Assembly (NCBI GenBank): GCA_949357655.1
Contig: CASHTG010000004.1
Span: 930,001 to 994,000 of the forward strand
Length of the DNA stretch: 64,000 nucleotides
From: Parascedosporium putredinis
Taxonomy: Eukaryota; Ascomycota; Sordariomycetes; Microascales; Microascaceae
Direction: 5' to 3'
In this document: positions 25,901-37,900 of the stretch, piece by piece
How positions within the stretch are numbered: position 1 is the first letter of the stretch
Layout: each line of letters begins with the position of its first letter
Notes under the pieces: generated by a model
What the model saw: the letters and a program-made list of their open reading frames with translations, nothing else
The model's database searches: none
Told to the model about the DNA's origin: nothing
Made by a program: the position numbers and the translations under genes

Positions 25901-28900
25901 CGAAAAGATGAGGGTGTTCATCAGGCCCTCGTCCTGTATCCCCGCACCGGCCCCTGTGCGGATCACCTCGTGGGTATCCTGGCCATGAAGAACAGCGCTG
26001 CTGTCGAAGGCTCCAAACCCGCTTCCTCCACCGACATCAACCTTGCACCTTCCGCCGTCTGGACATCCACCGCCGAGGTCCAGGACCGCCTTGCAGACAA
26101 GGTCCCAACCTACATGGTTCCCTCGCTGTGGATTGTTCTCGAGTCCATTCCTTTGATGCCTGCCTCCCAAAAGGTCAACAGGAAGCAGGTCACGGAGTGG
26201 GTGAAGCAATTGGATAGGTCAACCTACGACTGCATCGCGAGCCTATCAACCGGCCAGGTCACTGAGGTTTCCCAGGTCGTTAGTAACTCGCTAGAAGAGA
26301 AGGTTCGCTCTCTCTGGAGCACCGTTCTCAACGTCAGCATGACCATTATCGGCTCGAATTCTTCGTTCCTTCGACTTGGTGGCGATTCTATTTCCGCCAT
26401 GCAGATTGTCTCTCGCTGCCGCGACAATGGCATCCATGTCACGGTCCAAGACCTTCTCAAGTCCAGGACCTTGGCAGATTTCTGCCATCGCGCAAGTGCC
26501 TCAACTTCCCAGGCGGCATCGAGCCCTCTCCTGGATGACAAGGACACTGAAGAGCCTTTCGACCTTTCCCCGATTCAATCCTGGTTTATGGCTCTCTGCC
26601 CTGAGGGAGAAAACCACTTCAACCAGAGCCATCTGCTCCAACTCACCCGCAGCATCAAGGTCCAGGACCTTACGAACGCACTTCTGAAAATCATTGAGCG
26701 CCACCCGATGCTTCGTTCCAGGTTCAGCAAGACCAACGGCAAGTGGCAACAATATTGCAGCGCCGACGCCAAGGGGTCGCTTCAATGCCGCAAGTTCTCT
26801 TCCGTCACCATGAAGAAGGCTTCTTCCTACGGGTTTAACGCGCAGGCTAGCCTCGACATTGTCAACGGGCCGCTTGTGGCCGCCGACTTGTACGAGATGG
26901 TAGATGGTTCCTCCGCTTTGTTTATCACGTGCCACCATCTTGCTGTCGATCTTGTCTCTTGGAGGATTATTCTCCAGGAGCTCGAGGAGGTCCTCCTGCA
27001 AGGGCAGCTGGTGAGCAACCGTGCCCCGCTATCTTTCCGAACATGGACAAAACTTCTCGCCGAACATTCCACCTCTCATGGCAAGGAGACTACTGTCCAG
27101 TCTGATATCGACTTCTGGGGTATCACTAGCAAGGATAATATTGCGGCCAACGTTGTGGAACACAGTTTCACCTTGGACTCGGTTGCGACCCAGCTCCTTC
27201 TGAACCAGTGCAACGACGCTTTCAACACGGAACCGCTTGATATCCTACTTACCGCGGTTACGCGATCGCTCAACACCGTTTTTGCTACTCTTCGATCGCC
27301 CATCGCCGTCTTCAATGAGGGCCACGGACGAGAGCCCTGGCGAGCCGATATTGACCTGTCCTCTACCGTTGGCTGGTTCACTTCCATGTGTCCGATTCTC
27401 ATGGAAAAGGACGAAGTCACTGGCGACATTCTCCGCTGCTTGGCTCACGTAAAGGACTCGCGCCGTCAGATTCCCGGGAACGGCTTGCAATTCTTTTCCT
27501 CATTCGCCCAGAACACTGCCTCTCCCGTCGAGGTCACCTTCAACTACTTCGGTCTCTATCAGCAGCTTGAGAAAGAAGACGCCCTCTTCAACTGGATGAG
27601 CTGGTCGCCTGTGTCGCAGCCCCTAGACTCCGGCGCCGATGTTCCTCGATTCTCCGTCTTTGATGTCTCTGCCGGCATCGAAAATGGTACTATGACTGTC
27701 AACTTTGCTTACTGCGACAAGATCAACCACAAGAATCTCGTCAACCAGTGGATTGATTCTTGCCAGGAGGTCCTCAACAGCTTGATCAGGACAACCTCTG
27801 AGAAGAAGGAATCCTCTTTACTCTCTGCGACTTCCCACAGCTGTCTCTTTCCCACGCCGATCTTGAGCTTCTTCTCAACGTTGGCCTTCGCGACGCCGGC
27901 ATCACCGTTAACAACGTACAGAATATTTATCCTTGCTCTCCCATGCAAACCGCCCTACTCGTCAGCCAGGCGGTAGACCCCACCCTCTATGCGGTGCGGT
28001 ACGTTTGGGAAGTTATTCCGAAATCCGCCACCCAAACACCCTCGGTGGAGCGGATGGCTGCGGCGTGGAAGCAAATTGTTCAGCAGCACCCAATGCTACG
28101 CACGTCGTTTATCCAGGGATATGGCTCTTCCGGGGCCCAAAAGACTATTTTTAACCAGGTAGTTCTCAAGGAGTTTACTCCTTCGATTTCTATCTGCACA
28201 GATAGCGCGGCCTTCCCTGCCGGACAGCCTTCGGATCATATCAGGAGTGGCCCTCCCCACCATGTCACCCTTCATCAAACACCTTCAGGAAAGTTGATGG
28301 TCCAGCTTGACATCAGCCATACTCTCATCGATGGCACTTCTGTCAACCTCCTCTTGAGCAGCTTGATTTCAGCCTATGACAGCGCCTCACCCTCTTCGTT
28401 GAAGACGGATTGCTATGCCGATTACATTTCCTATCTTCAATCCCAGGATCTGGAAGAGGCCCGTAGCTTCTGGACGACATACTTGGGCGAATGCGAGCCT
28501 TGCATCTTCCCGTCCGTGCATTCCGACCCCAGCGCTGCTGGCAAGTCTGCTTCTGAAAAGCTCGCCTACCTTGACTTCAAGTACCCGACCCCGACCGTCT
28601 TCACACCGCCTGCGCCGAGTTCGAGATCACCGCCGCCAGCGTGTTCAAGCTTGCATGGGCTTTGCTTCTGCAGGCTTATACCGGCAACAACACGCCCAGC
28701 TTTGGGTATCTCGCCTCCGGTCGTGACCTTCCCATCCAAGGGATTGAAGACTCCATTGGACCCTACATCAACATGCTCATTTGCAAAGTGTCCCTGGAAA
28801 ACCGTGCCGATAATGTGGCTTCCGCTCTAAAGACTGCTAACCTGGACTATGCCAACTGCCTTTCCCACCAGATTTGCTCTCTCTCTGAGATGCTTCGCAG

Positions 28901-31900
28901 CCTCCAGCTCGGAGACAGCCGCCTTTTCAACACCGTAATGTCTGTCCAGCGACTTCTTCCCCCGGCGCCAGCACCGCCACTGTCGACTTTGAGCCTGTTC
29001 ACGTCCAAGACCCCAGCGAGGTAAGCTGCACGCCTAACACCCCGAAAGTCTGATGTACAATCTAACCTTATCTAGTTCGACATTGTCCTAAACATTGGAG
29101 ACGCTAGCACATTTGTCGATATTAGCCTCACGTACAACACCCAGGTCATCAACCAGCAGCAGGCAAACCGCCTGAGCGAAGCCTTTAACCATGCGATCGA
29201 CCGAATCCTCGACTCTCTCTCGCAGAGTACTGGATCCATCAGTCTCATTACTCCTGCGGACTACCAGCAGGTAGTAAACTGGAACAGCATGGCAGACGCG
29301 GAGCCCGTCGTTGCCATCTGCGATGAGTTGATTGACCTAAACGTCCACACAAAGGCCAACTCCATTGCGGTTTCCGGCTGGGACCTCTCTCTGACCTACG
29401 CAGAGCTCAGCAGATACTCTGACGACCTCGCCCACTACCTAACATCGAACTATGCCCTCGCTCCCAACACGCTTATTCCCTTCTGTTTTGAGAAGAGTGC
29501 TTGGACAATTGTGGTCATGCTCGGTATCATGAAGTCCGGAGCAGCTTTCGTCCCCCTTGACCCCGACCACCCCACTGAGCGCAAGGCACACATCTCTAAA
29601 TCCGTGCGCGCCCCCTCATCATTTCCTCCGTCAAGCATGCCGCGACCTCCAAGGCCCTGGCCATCGATCTCGGCCTCGAGCATCTTGAGGTTGGATCCGA
29701 ATCTATGCAAAGGATGAAGAACACGTCTGGATCTCGCCTAGGTCGCCAGCGCCGAGCCCGCGATCCCAGCAATCTCGCATACTGCCTGTTCACCAGTGGC
29801 AGCACGGGCACGCCCAAGGGTGTTTTGATCCACCACGAGGCGCTTTGCACCAGCACAACCAAGCATGGTAAAGCATTTGGCTACACCGAGTGCCGATCTC
29901 TGCAGTTTGCCTCCTACGCCTTTGATGCCTGTATTGCGGAGATCCTCACTACCCTTATTCTGGGAGGATGCGTGTGCGTCCCATCGGATGCCCAGAAGAT
30001 GGATCCTGAGCAGCTCATGCAGTTCATCCAGGTTGAACAGGTTAATCATATTTTCCTGACGCCTTCTTTCCTTACTCTTCTCGACCCAGCAAGGGTTCCC
30101 TCCCTACAGCGCTTGCTTGTCGGTGGGGAGGTCGTGCCTCAGCAGCTTCTGCAAAGATGGAGGTCCGACACCCGCCGCGTCGATGTCGTCTACGGTCCCA
30201 CCGAGTGCTGCGTCTACTGCAGCGGCATTGACTCGCGTGACCTTGTTCCCGGAAAGAACCTCATTGGGAAGACGGTGGGTAGCGTCTCATGGGTCACGGA
30301 TCCGAGCGATCCCAACAACCTTGTGCCTATTGGCGCCATTGGCGAGCTCCTTATCCAGGGCCCAATCGTTTCCCAGGGCTATCTCGACGACGAAGCAAAG
30401 ACCGCCGCATCATTTGTCAAGCCTACTTGGGCAAGCAACAACGCCATGGTGTACCGAACTGGCGATCTTGTGAGGTACCAAGAAGACGGCTCCCTTGAAT
30501 ACATGGGTCGCCGCGACAATCAAGTTAAGCTTCGTGGCCAGCGTCTGGAGCTCGGAGATATCGAGCAGCAAGTTACCAGGTGCCCCGATGTTCAACAGTG
30601 CGCCGTATTCCTGCCCAAGGAGGGGCTTTGTGTGAAGAAGCTTGTTGCTGTGATTACGCTCAAGAACCTTGAGGCATCGCAGACCGCCGCTACCTCCACC
30701 ATCCTTCCCACTGCCGGCGCCGCCAAGGGTCTTCGGATTATCGCTGGCGAGGAAGTGATGGCCAAGGTAGTCTCTATCTGCCAGGCTGTGGCAGAGAACC
30801 TTCCATCCTACATGGTTCCCTCGTCTTGGCTTGTCACGGATGAGCTCCCTCTCATGCCCTCTGGAAAGGCTGATCGTCGCTTCATCACCAGCTGTATCCA
30901 CGCGATGAATGACGAGACCTATCAGCGATCGACCGACATTAGCACGTCTGGTGCTGCGAATACCGCCACTCGAGAAAGTCTCACGCCTGTCGCCACCACC
31001 CTCCTAGCCATCTGGAGTTCGGTTCTCAATGTCCCTGAATCGCGCATCAACCCCAACTCGGGCTCATTCATCCGCGTCGGCGGCGACTCCATCAGCGCCA
31101 TGGAGGTGGTCGCTCAAAGCCGCAGCAAGGGCATCCCTCTCGCTATCGAGAACCTCCTCAAGGCCACATCAGTCGTTGCACTTGCCGCCGCTTTCGATAG
31201 CGCCATGCCGATCGCCGGCTCCGGTGGCGCCTCGCCTTCGGAAAATGACGACGACGGTTCCGAGGACATCGTCCTCTTTGGACTATCTCCTATCCAGCGC
31301 ATGTTCGCCAAGCTGGCTCCCGGAGAGAACCATTTCAACCAGAGCTTCCTCCTCAAGGTTTCGACTGACAAGAAGCGACTTGCTCTCGGAGAAATTAGTG
31401 CAGCCCTCGATGCCATCGTTCGACGCCACGCAATGCTCAGGGCCCGCTTCCAAAAGCTTGGCAGGACCTACAAGCAGTGGATCGAACCTGAGGTGGCTGA
31501 TTCCTATATCTTCAACGCCTCTTCGGCCTCCGGTTTTGCGGACGCTACCTCTCGCATTGAGGAGACGCAAAAGTCTCTCGATCTGGTCGACGGGCCCGTA
31601 TTCGCTGGTGACCTCCTCGAGATTGGCCAAGAGCAGTACATTTTCCTCACCGCGCACCACATGGTCATTGATCTCGTCTCCTGGAGAATTGTATTGAAGG
31701 ATCTCGAGGACTTCCTCGTACAGGGTTCGCTTTCAAGCTACCGCAGCCTTTCTTTCCAGAAATGGTGCAATGCCCTAACCTCCTACCGCAAGTCGCTGAA
31801 GGACGAACTCCTTCCTTTCAACCCTCCCGCAGCCGATTACGACTTCTGGGGTATGGCCGGCAAGCCCAACCTCGCGACCGACTTCGTGCACCGCAGCTTC

Positions 31901-34900
31901 ACCATGGAAAAGTCCGTGTCGCAGTCTCTTGTAGGCCCTTGCAACGTCGCTTTCGGAACTGAGGCAATCGACCTTTTCATCTCCGCTGTCATGCACTCAT
32001 TCACCAAGGCATTCCCTAGCCGCGAGATCCCCGCGATCTACAACGAGGGCCACGGCCGCGAGCCTTGGGATGACTCCATCGATCTGTCTCGAACGGTAGG
32101 CTGGTTCACCACCATTAGCCCCGTCTGGGTGAGCCAACAGCAGTGTGATGGTGATGTCGTCAGCTTTGTCAAGCGTGTGAAGGATGTCCGAAGGAAGATT
32201 CCCCAAAAGGGCTTCCCTTACTTCACTTCACTTGACTTTGAGCGTCGACCTTTCCAAGTCGATGTGTCTTTCAATTACTTCGGCTCCTTCCAGCAACTGG
32301 AGAAGCCTGGTGCTCTTCTCAACCAGGTTCAATGGCGAAACATCAACGTCGACCCTTGCGAAGTGAGCGAGGTCCAAAAGAAGTTCTCGCTCATCGACAT
32401 CGCAGCCGAGATTGAGAACGAGCAGCTCGTCTTCACCTTTAGCTACAACAGCAAGATTAGCCGCTCCACCGAACTCGAGGCCTGGGTCGTCCACTGCCAG
32501 GCTTCGCTCGAGCAGGCGGCGCAGGCTCTCAGCTCCCGCGAGGCCGAGCGAACTGTTGGCGACTTCGAGCACCTTCCCGAAACCTACGACTTGGCCGCTC
32601 TCCGACCACTACCTTGAAGGAGCTAGACATTTCTGAAGCCAATATCTTTGACATCTACCCTTGCTCGCCCTCTCAGCAGGGGATGCTTCTCACCCAAACC
32701 AAGGATCCGGAAATGTACTGGTTCAGGTCGGTCTACGAAGTTTGCTCCAACTCCGCCGCTCAGACCATCTCGACCCAACAGCTTGTGAGCTCATGGAACG
32801 CCGTAGTGAAGCGCCACCCCGCGCTCAGGACCATCTTCATTGAGCAAAACTCTACCGATGGTCTCTATGATCAACTCGTTCTTCGCGTCTACGAGCCCGA
32901 GATCCTTGAAACCACCGTCCCCGCCCATGGTTCTGAGACAGAACTCCTTCAGCAGGTCAAGATCGCCGCGGTCTCCCAAGAGCTTCAATCCTTCCAGAAG
33001 CCCCAGCACCAGCTGCTCATCGCTACACAAGCGCAAACCGGACGCGTCTTCTGCAGCTTCCTCTTGAGCCACGCAATCGTCGATGGAAGCTCAATGGGCA
33101 TCATCCTCCGGGACTTTGCCCTTGCTTGCGAGTCACGCCTGGTTGATACGCAGGAGCCGCGCTATGGAGACTACATTACCTATCTCAAATCGCGGGATGG
33201 GCCCTCGGACATCGATTACTGGAAGAAATCCCTGGAAGGCATCGACTCATGCTTCCTACCGAGCGATGAGTCCGCTGATGTTCCCAAGTCTCTCTTGAAG
33301 GCCGACGTCCCCCTGGATTTCGGAACTCACCCCCGCCTTATCAGTGTCGCTCGCGAGCTTGGGGTGTCTGCTTTCACGCTTCTCCAGGTCACTTGGGCCT
33401 TGACCCTACGCGAATACATCAACCCAGACCGGGATGACTGCTGCTTTGGCGTCGTCACATCCGGCAGGGATCTCCCCGTCAGCAACATCCAGGACATTGT
33501 TGGTCCATTTGTCAACATCCTTACCTCCAAGGTCGATCTCCCTCACGACAAGACAATCGCGGACATTGCTACCGCCGTTCACAATAGCTTCGTCGATAAC
33601 ATTGCCCACCAGACAGCATCTCTCGCCGAGGTGATGCACGAGCTGGGCACCAGCACTCTTTTCAATACTGGTATGACGATGCAAAGATCGTCAGCAGCGG
33701 GCCCCAGCCATCGGCTCCAGTGGCTTTCCGCGCTCTCGGAGGCGAAGACCCCACCGAGTTCGATATCGTCGTCCACGCCATTGACGACGGTCAAGTTATG
33801 CATGTCCACATGAACTACTGGGCCAACAAGGTATCTGAGACCCGCGCTAGTGAGATCGCTGCTACCTTTGCCTCGGTCCTTTCCCAGATCCTCGATCAAC
33901 CGCACATCCTTCCTGTCGAGCTACACATGGTCTCAGAAAAGGATCTCTCTACTCTGTGGTCCTGGAACGCTCAGCTCCCTCCCGCTTTGGAGATGAGAAT
34001 GGAGGATATGATTGCCAGCCAGGTTGCCAAGAACCCCAACCGTGAAGCTCTATGGTCAACGGAGGAAATCATGACTTTCCGAGAGCTCGATCTCTTCTCC
34101 ACCAAACTCGCCAACGAGTTCCTGAAGAACGTCCAGCGAGAAGAGATTGTCCCCTCTGCTTCGAAAAGTCCATCTGGGTCGCCGTTGCCATGATCGCTGT
34201 CCTCAAGGCCGGCGGAACTCTCGTGCTCATCGATCCTTCTCATCCCGTCGAACGCCTCCGTCAAATTGTCGGCACCGTCAAGGCGAGGCTCATCCTTGCC
34301 TCGCCTACCCAGGCCGACATGTGCTCGACTTCCCTCGGCATCAAGACGGTCGCGGTATCCAAGGACATGTTCAACCACCGATTCTCCAACCCCGTCACGC
34401 CTACCTCCGCTATGATGAGGCCCAGGGTCCGATCCCCTTGCGACGCCGCCTACATCGTTTTCACCAGCGGCTCCACCGGAACTCCCAAGGGCTCCGTCAC
34501 CGAGCACAGGTCTTTCTGCACCGCGACCCAGGGCTACCATCAAGAAATCGGCCAGCTTCCCGGCAGCAGGGTCCTGCAGTTCGCATCTTACAGCTTCGAC
34601 GCCAGCATCCTCGAGATCCTCGGCTCTCTCATGGTCGGCGCCACAGTGTGCGTGCCCACCGACAAGGAGCGATCCAACCAGATCGCGTCCTTCATCAACA
34701 GAGCCCGCGTCTCATTCGCCGTCATCACACCTACGGTTGCCTCTCTCATGAGCCCCGATGACGTTCCCACCCTGTCAACGCTCGCTCTTTGCGGTGAGCC
34801 CATGACAGTATCCCACATCAGCAAATGGGCCGAAAAGGTCCGCCTTGTCAATGCCTTCGGTCCCAGCGAGTGCTGTGTGGGCAGCGCCGCCAACCCCCGA

Positions 34901-37900
34901 CTCAACTTGCAGTCGAGCCCCAAGTGCATCGGACGCGCTGTGTCCTGCTGCTACTGGGTCGTGCATCCCCGCAACCACCACCGCCTTTCCCGCGTCGGCG
35001 CTGTCGGCGAGCTTCTCATCGAGGGACATATCCTCGCACGTCACTACCTCGACGAAGAGGTCAAGACCCGGGAGGCTTTCATTTCTAACCCCGAGTGGGC
35101 CTCGCCTGGTCGCGGCAGGCGCCTGTACAAGACTGGTGACCTTGTCTACCAGAATGCCGACGGCACTTTCCAGTACATCGGACGCAAGGATACGCAGGCC
35201 AAGATCAGGGGTCAGCGACTTGAACTAGGCGACATTGAGCAAGCCTTCAAGGACGTCGTCCCCTGGAGCCAATCCTCCGTGGCCGAAATTATCCAACCCA
35301 AGGGTCTAGGCCCCAGGGTGGCCCTGTTCTTCGCCGGCGAGGACCCGACCCGCGCCAAGCTCGACGTGTCCGAGATCCAGAAGATGATGGGTCAAAAGAT
35401 CCCCGCCTACATGGTCCCGACCAGCATCGTTCACCTGGAAGAGATGCCTCTCATGCCCTCTGGAAAGGTTGACCGCAAGAAGATCAAGTCCCTCGGCGCC
35501 AACCTCCAGACCAGGCGCGAGAAGCGAGCCGGACGCACGCCAGAAACCGAGACGGAGATTCTCCTCGCTTCTCTGTGGAAGAAGGTTCTGAGGTCCGACA
35601 TCGAGCAGGTCCTCGCCGAGGATAGCTTCTTCAATATCGGCGGCGACTCCTACACCGCCATGAAGTTGGTGACCGAGGCGAGGTCTGCGGGCGTCGCCCT
35701 CAACGTCGCCACCGTCATGAAGTCACCCAAGTTATGTGACATGGCAAGCAAGATCGCCTCCTCCACCACAAGCGGTAGCAACGCCCAAACCAACCTGAAG
35801 ACTCAGTCAACCGCTGCCTTCAGCATGGTCGAATGGACTGCCGCGGCACGTGCCGAGGTGTCCCGCCAGTGCGCCATCGCCGCCAACGAAATCGAGGATG
35901 TCTACCCTTGCACCCCCTCCAAGAGGGTCTCTTCGTCCTCTCCATGAAGCAGCCCGGCTCGTACATCGCACGCCACTGCTACAAATTGTCTCCCGAGCTT
36001 AACTTGCCCAAGTACCAAAAGGCCTGGGAGGCTGTCTATGGATCCAGCGCCATCCTGAGGACTCGCGTCCTGCAGCTCTCTCTCGTCACAAAGTCCGAGG
36101 GCAAGAGGTCTGGACTCTACCAAGCCGTTGTCAGCCAGCCCTTGGCCTGGACCCACGGCAACTCGCTCGACAAGTATCTCGCAAACCACCCTGTTCCTCG
36201 CCTCGGTGGGCCACTTGCGCAATTTACCCTAATCGAGGAATGCGATACCTCCCGGTATCTCGTCCTCACCATGCATCACGCCGCCTACGACGCGGTTTCC
36301 CTCCGTCTTCTCCTCGACCGCGTCGAGGCAGCCTACACAGGCGGCGCCATGCCCTCCGTCACGCCCTTCCGCGAATTCATCAAGTACCTCGAGGACAACA
36401 AGGGCGAGGCCTCCCGCCAATTCTGGACCGGCTACCTCGCCGGAGCCCAGAACCTGACTCCCTGCGTGTCCGTCCCTACCGCATACGTGCCCTCCGCCGA
36501 CTCTACTTTCGAGGGCGAATTGCCCCTTCCAGTCGTCCAATCCAACGGATACACGCTATCGACACTTATTCGCGCCTCGTGGGCTATTGCCTTGGCTCGA
36601 CGTGCCTCGAGCTCGGGCGTGGTCTTTGGCGAAACCCTCAGCGGCCGCAGCGATTCCCAAGACGGCATCTCCGATGTCGACGGCCCGCTCATCACCACCG
36701 TCCCCGTGCACTTCCGCCTCAAGGATACCGACAGCCTCAGCAGCGTTCTCTCGGCTGTTCAGGAAAGCATGGTCGACATGATTCCTTACCAGCAGGAGGG
36801 TCTCCAGAACATCCGTCGCATGAGCGCCGATGCCGAGACCGCCTGCAGCTTCTCCTGCCTCGTCACCATGGCGCGCGCGTCCGAGGCTCTTCCCAAGCCA
36901 TCCCTTGGCATCACGCCTATCGAGGGGCCATCCTCAGCCGCCATCGATTATCCGATCTCTATCCAGTTCATCATCGGAGACAAGGAGCTCAAAGCCTCAA
37001 TTTGCCACGATGACCGCCTCATCAGCCGAGGCGAGATGAACATGATGCTCGACCACTTCGCCCTGGTCCTCGAGCAGCTCTGCTCCGGCAAATTCAACCT
37101 CGTCGGCGAAGTCGGATTGAACGCCGGCGGCGAACTCGGCGTCGTCAACAAAGAAGAGCTCAAGGCCAGCGTCATGAACATGCTGGGCCAGCAACTCGCC
37201 AACATCCCTCTCGAGATGTCGCCTCAGGTCCTAAGCGAAACCGACTCGGAAGACATGGTCCTGCCCCCGCCAACCTCGAGAACGAGATCCGCGCGCTCTG
37301 GGGCGAGATCCTCAACCTCGACCCCCAGGACTTCCAGCCCGAGGACAACTTCTTCCAGCTCGGCGGCGACTCCATCGGCGCCATGCGCATGGTGACCGCC
37401 GCCGACCAGAAACAGATCAAGATCACCGTCGCCGACATCTTCCACCACCCGACCCTCGCCGCCTTCTCCGAGTTCGCCTCCAAGACCAACGCCATCGTCT
37501 CCGACCCAACCACGGGCGCGCTCAACGACGCCTCCGCCGCCGCCGCCATCGCCTACGAGCCCTTCGCCGTGCTCGACCACCTCCACCTCGACCGCGAAGA
37601 CGTGGTCGACTCCGTGTGCCGACAACTCTCCGTCTTCCCCGGCGACGTCGAGGACGTCTACCCCGCCACCGACTACCAGGCCTGGGCCGTCAGCCACGGC
37701 CTCATGCGGAGCCGCGGCAACACCAACTACTTCCTCTTCCGCCTCCACGGCAACCTCGACACCTTCCGCCTCGAGCAGGCCTGCCGAAAGATGGTCGCCG
37801 CCAACCCGATCCTGCGCACCCTCTTCACCACCATCGGCAGCCAGGTCATGCAGGTCGTCCTGCGATCCTACCAAATCGAGTTCCAGCGCTACGGCCGCGA

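Noticed and set aside
36240..37013. 257-codon plus-strand open stretch rich in Arg, Pro and His in a second frame
   Set aside because: It is an alternate frame of C6; the true frame carries the HHxxxDA motif and C-domain blocks.
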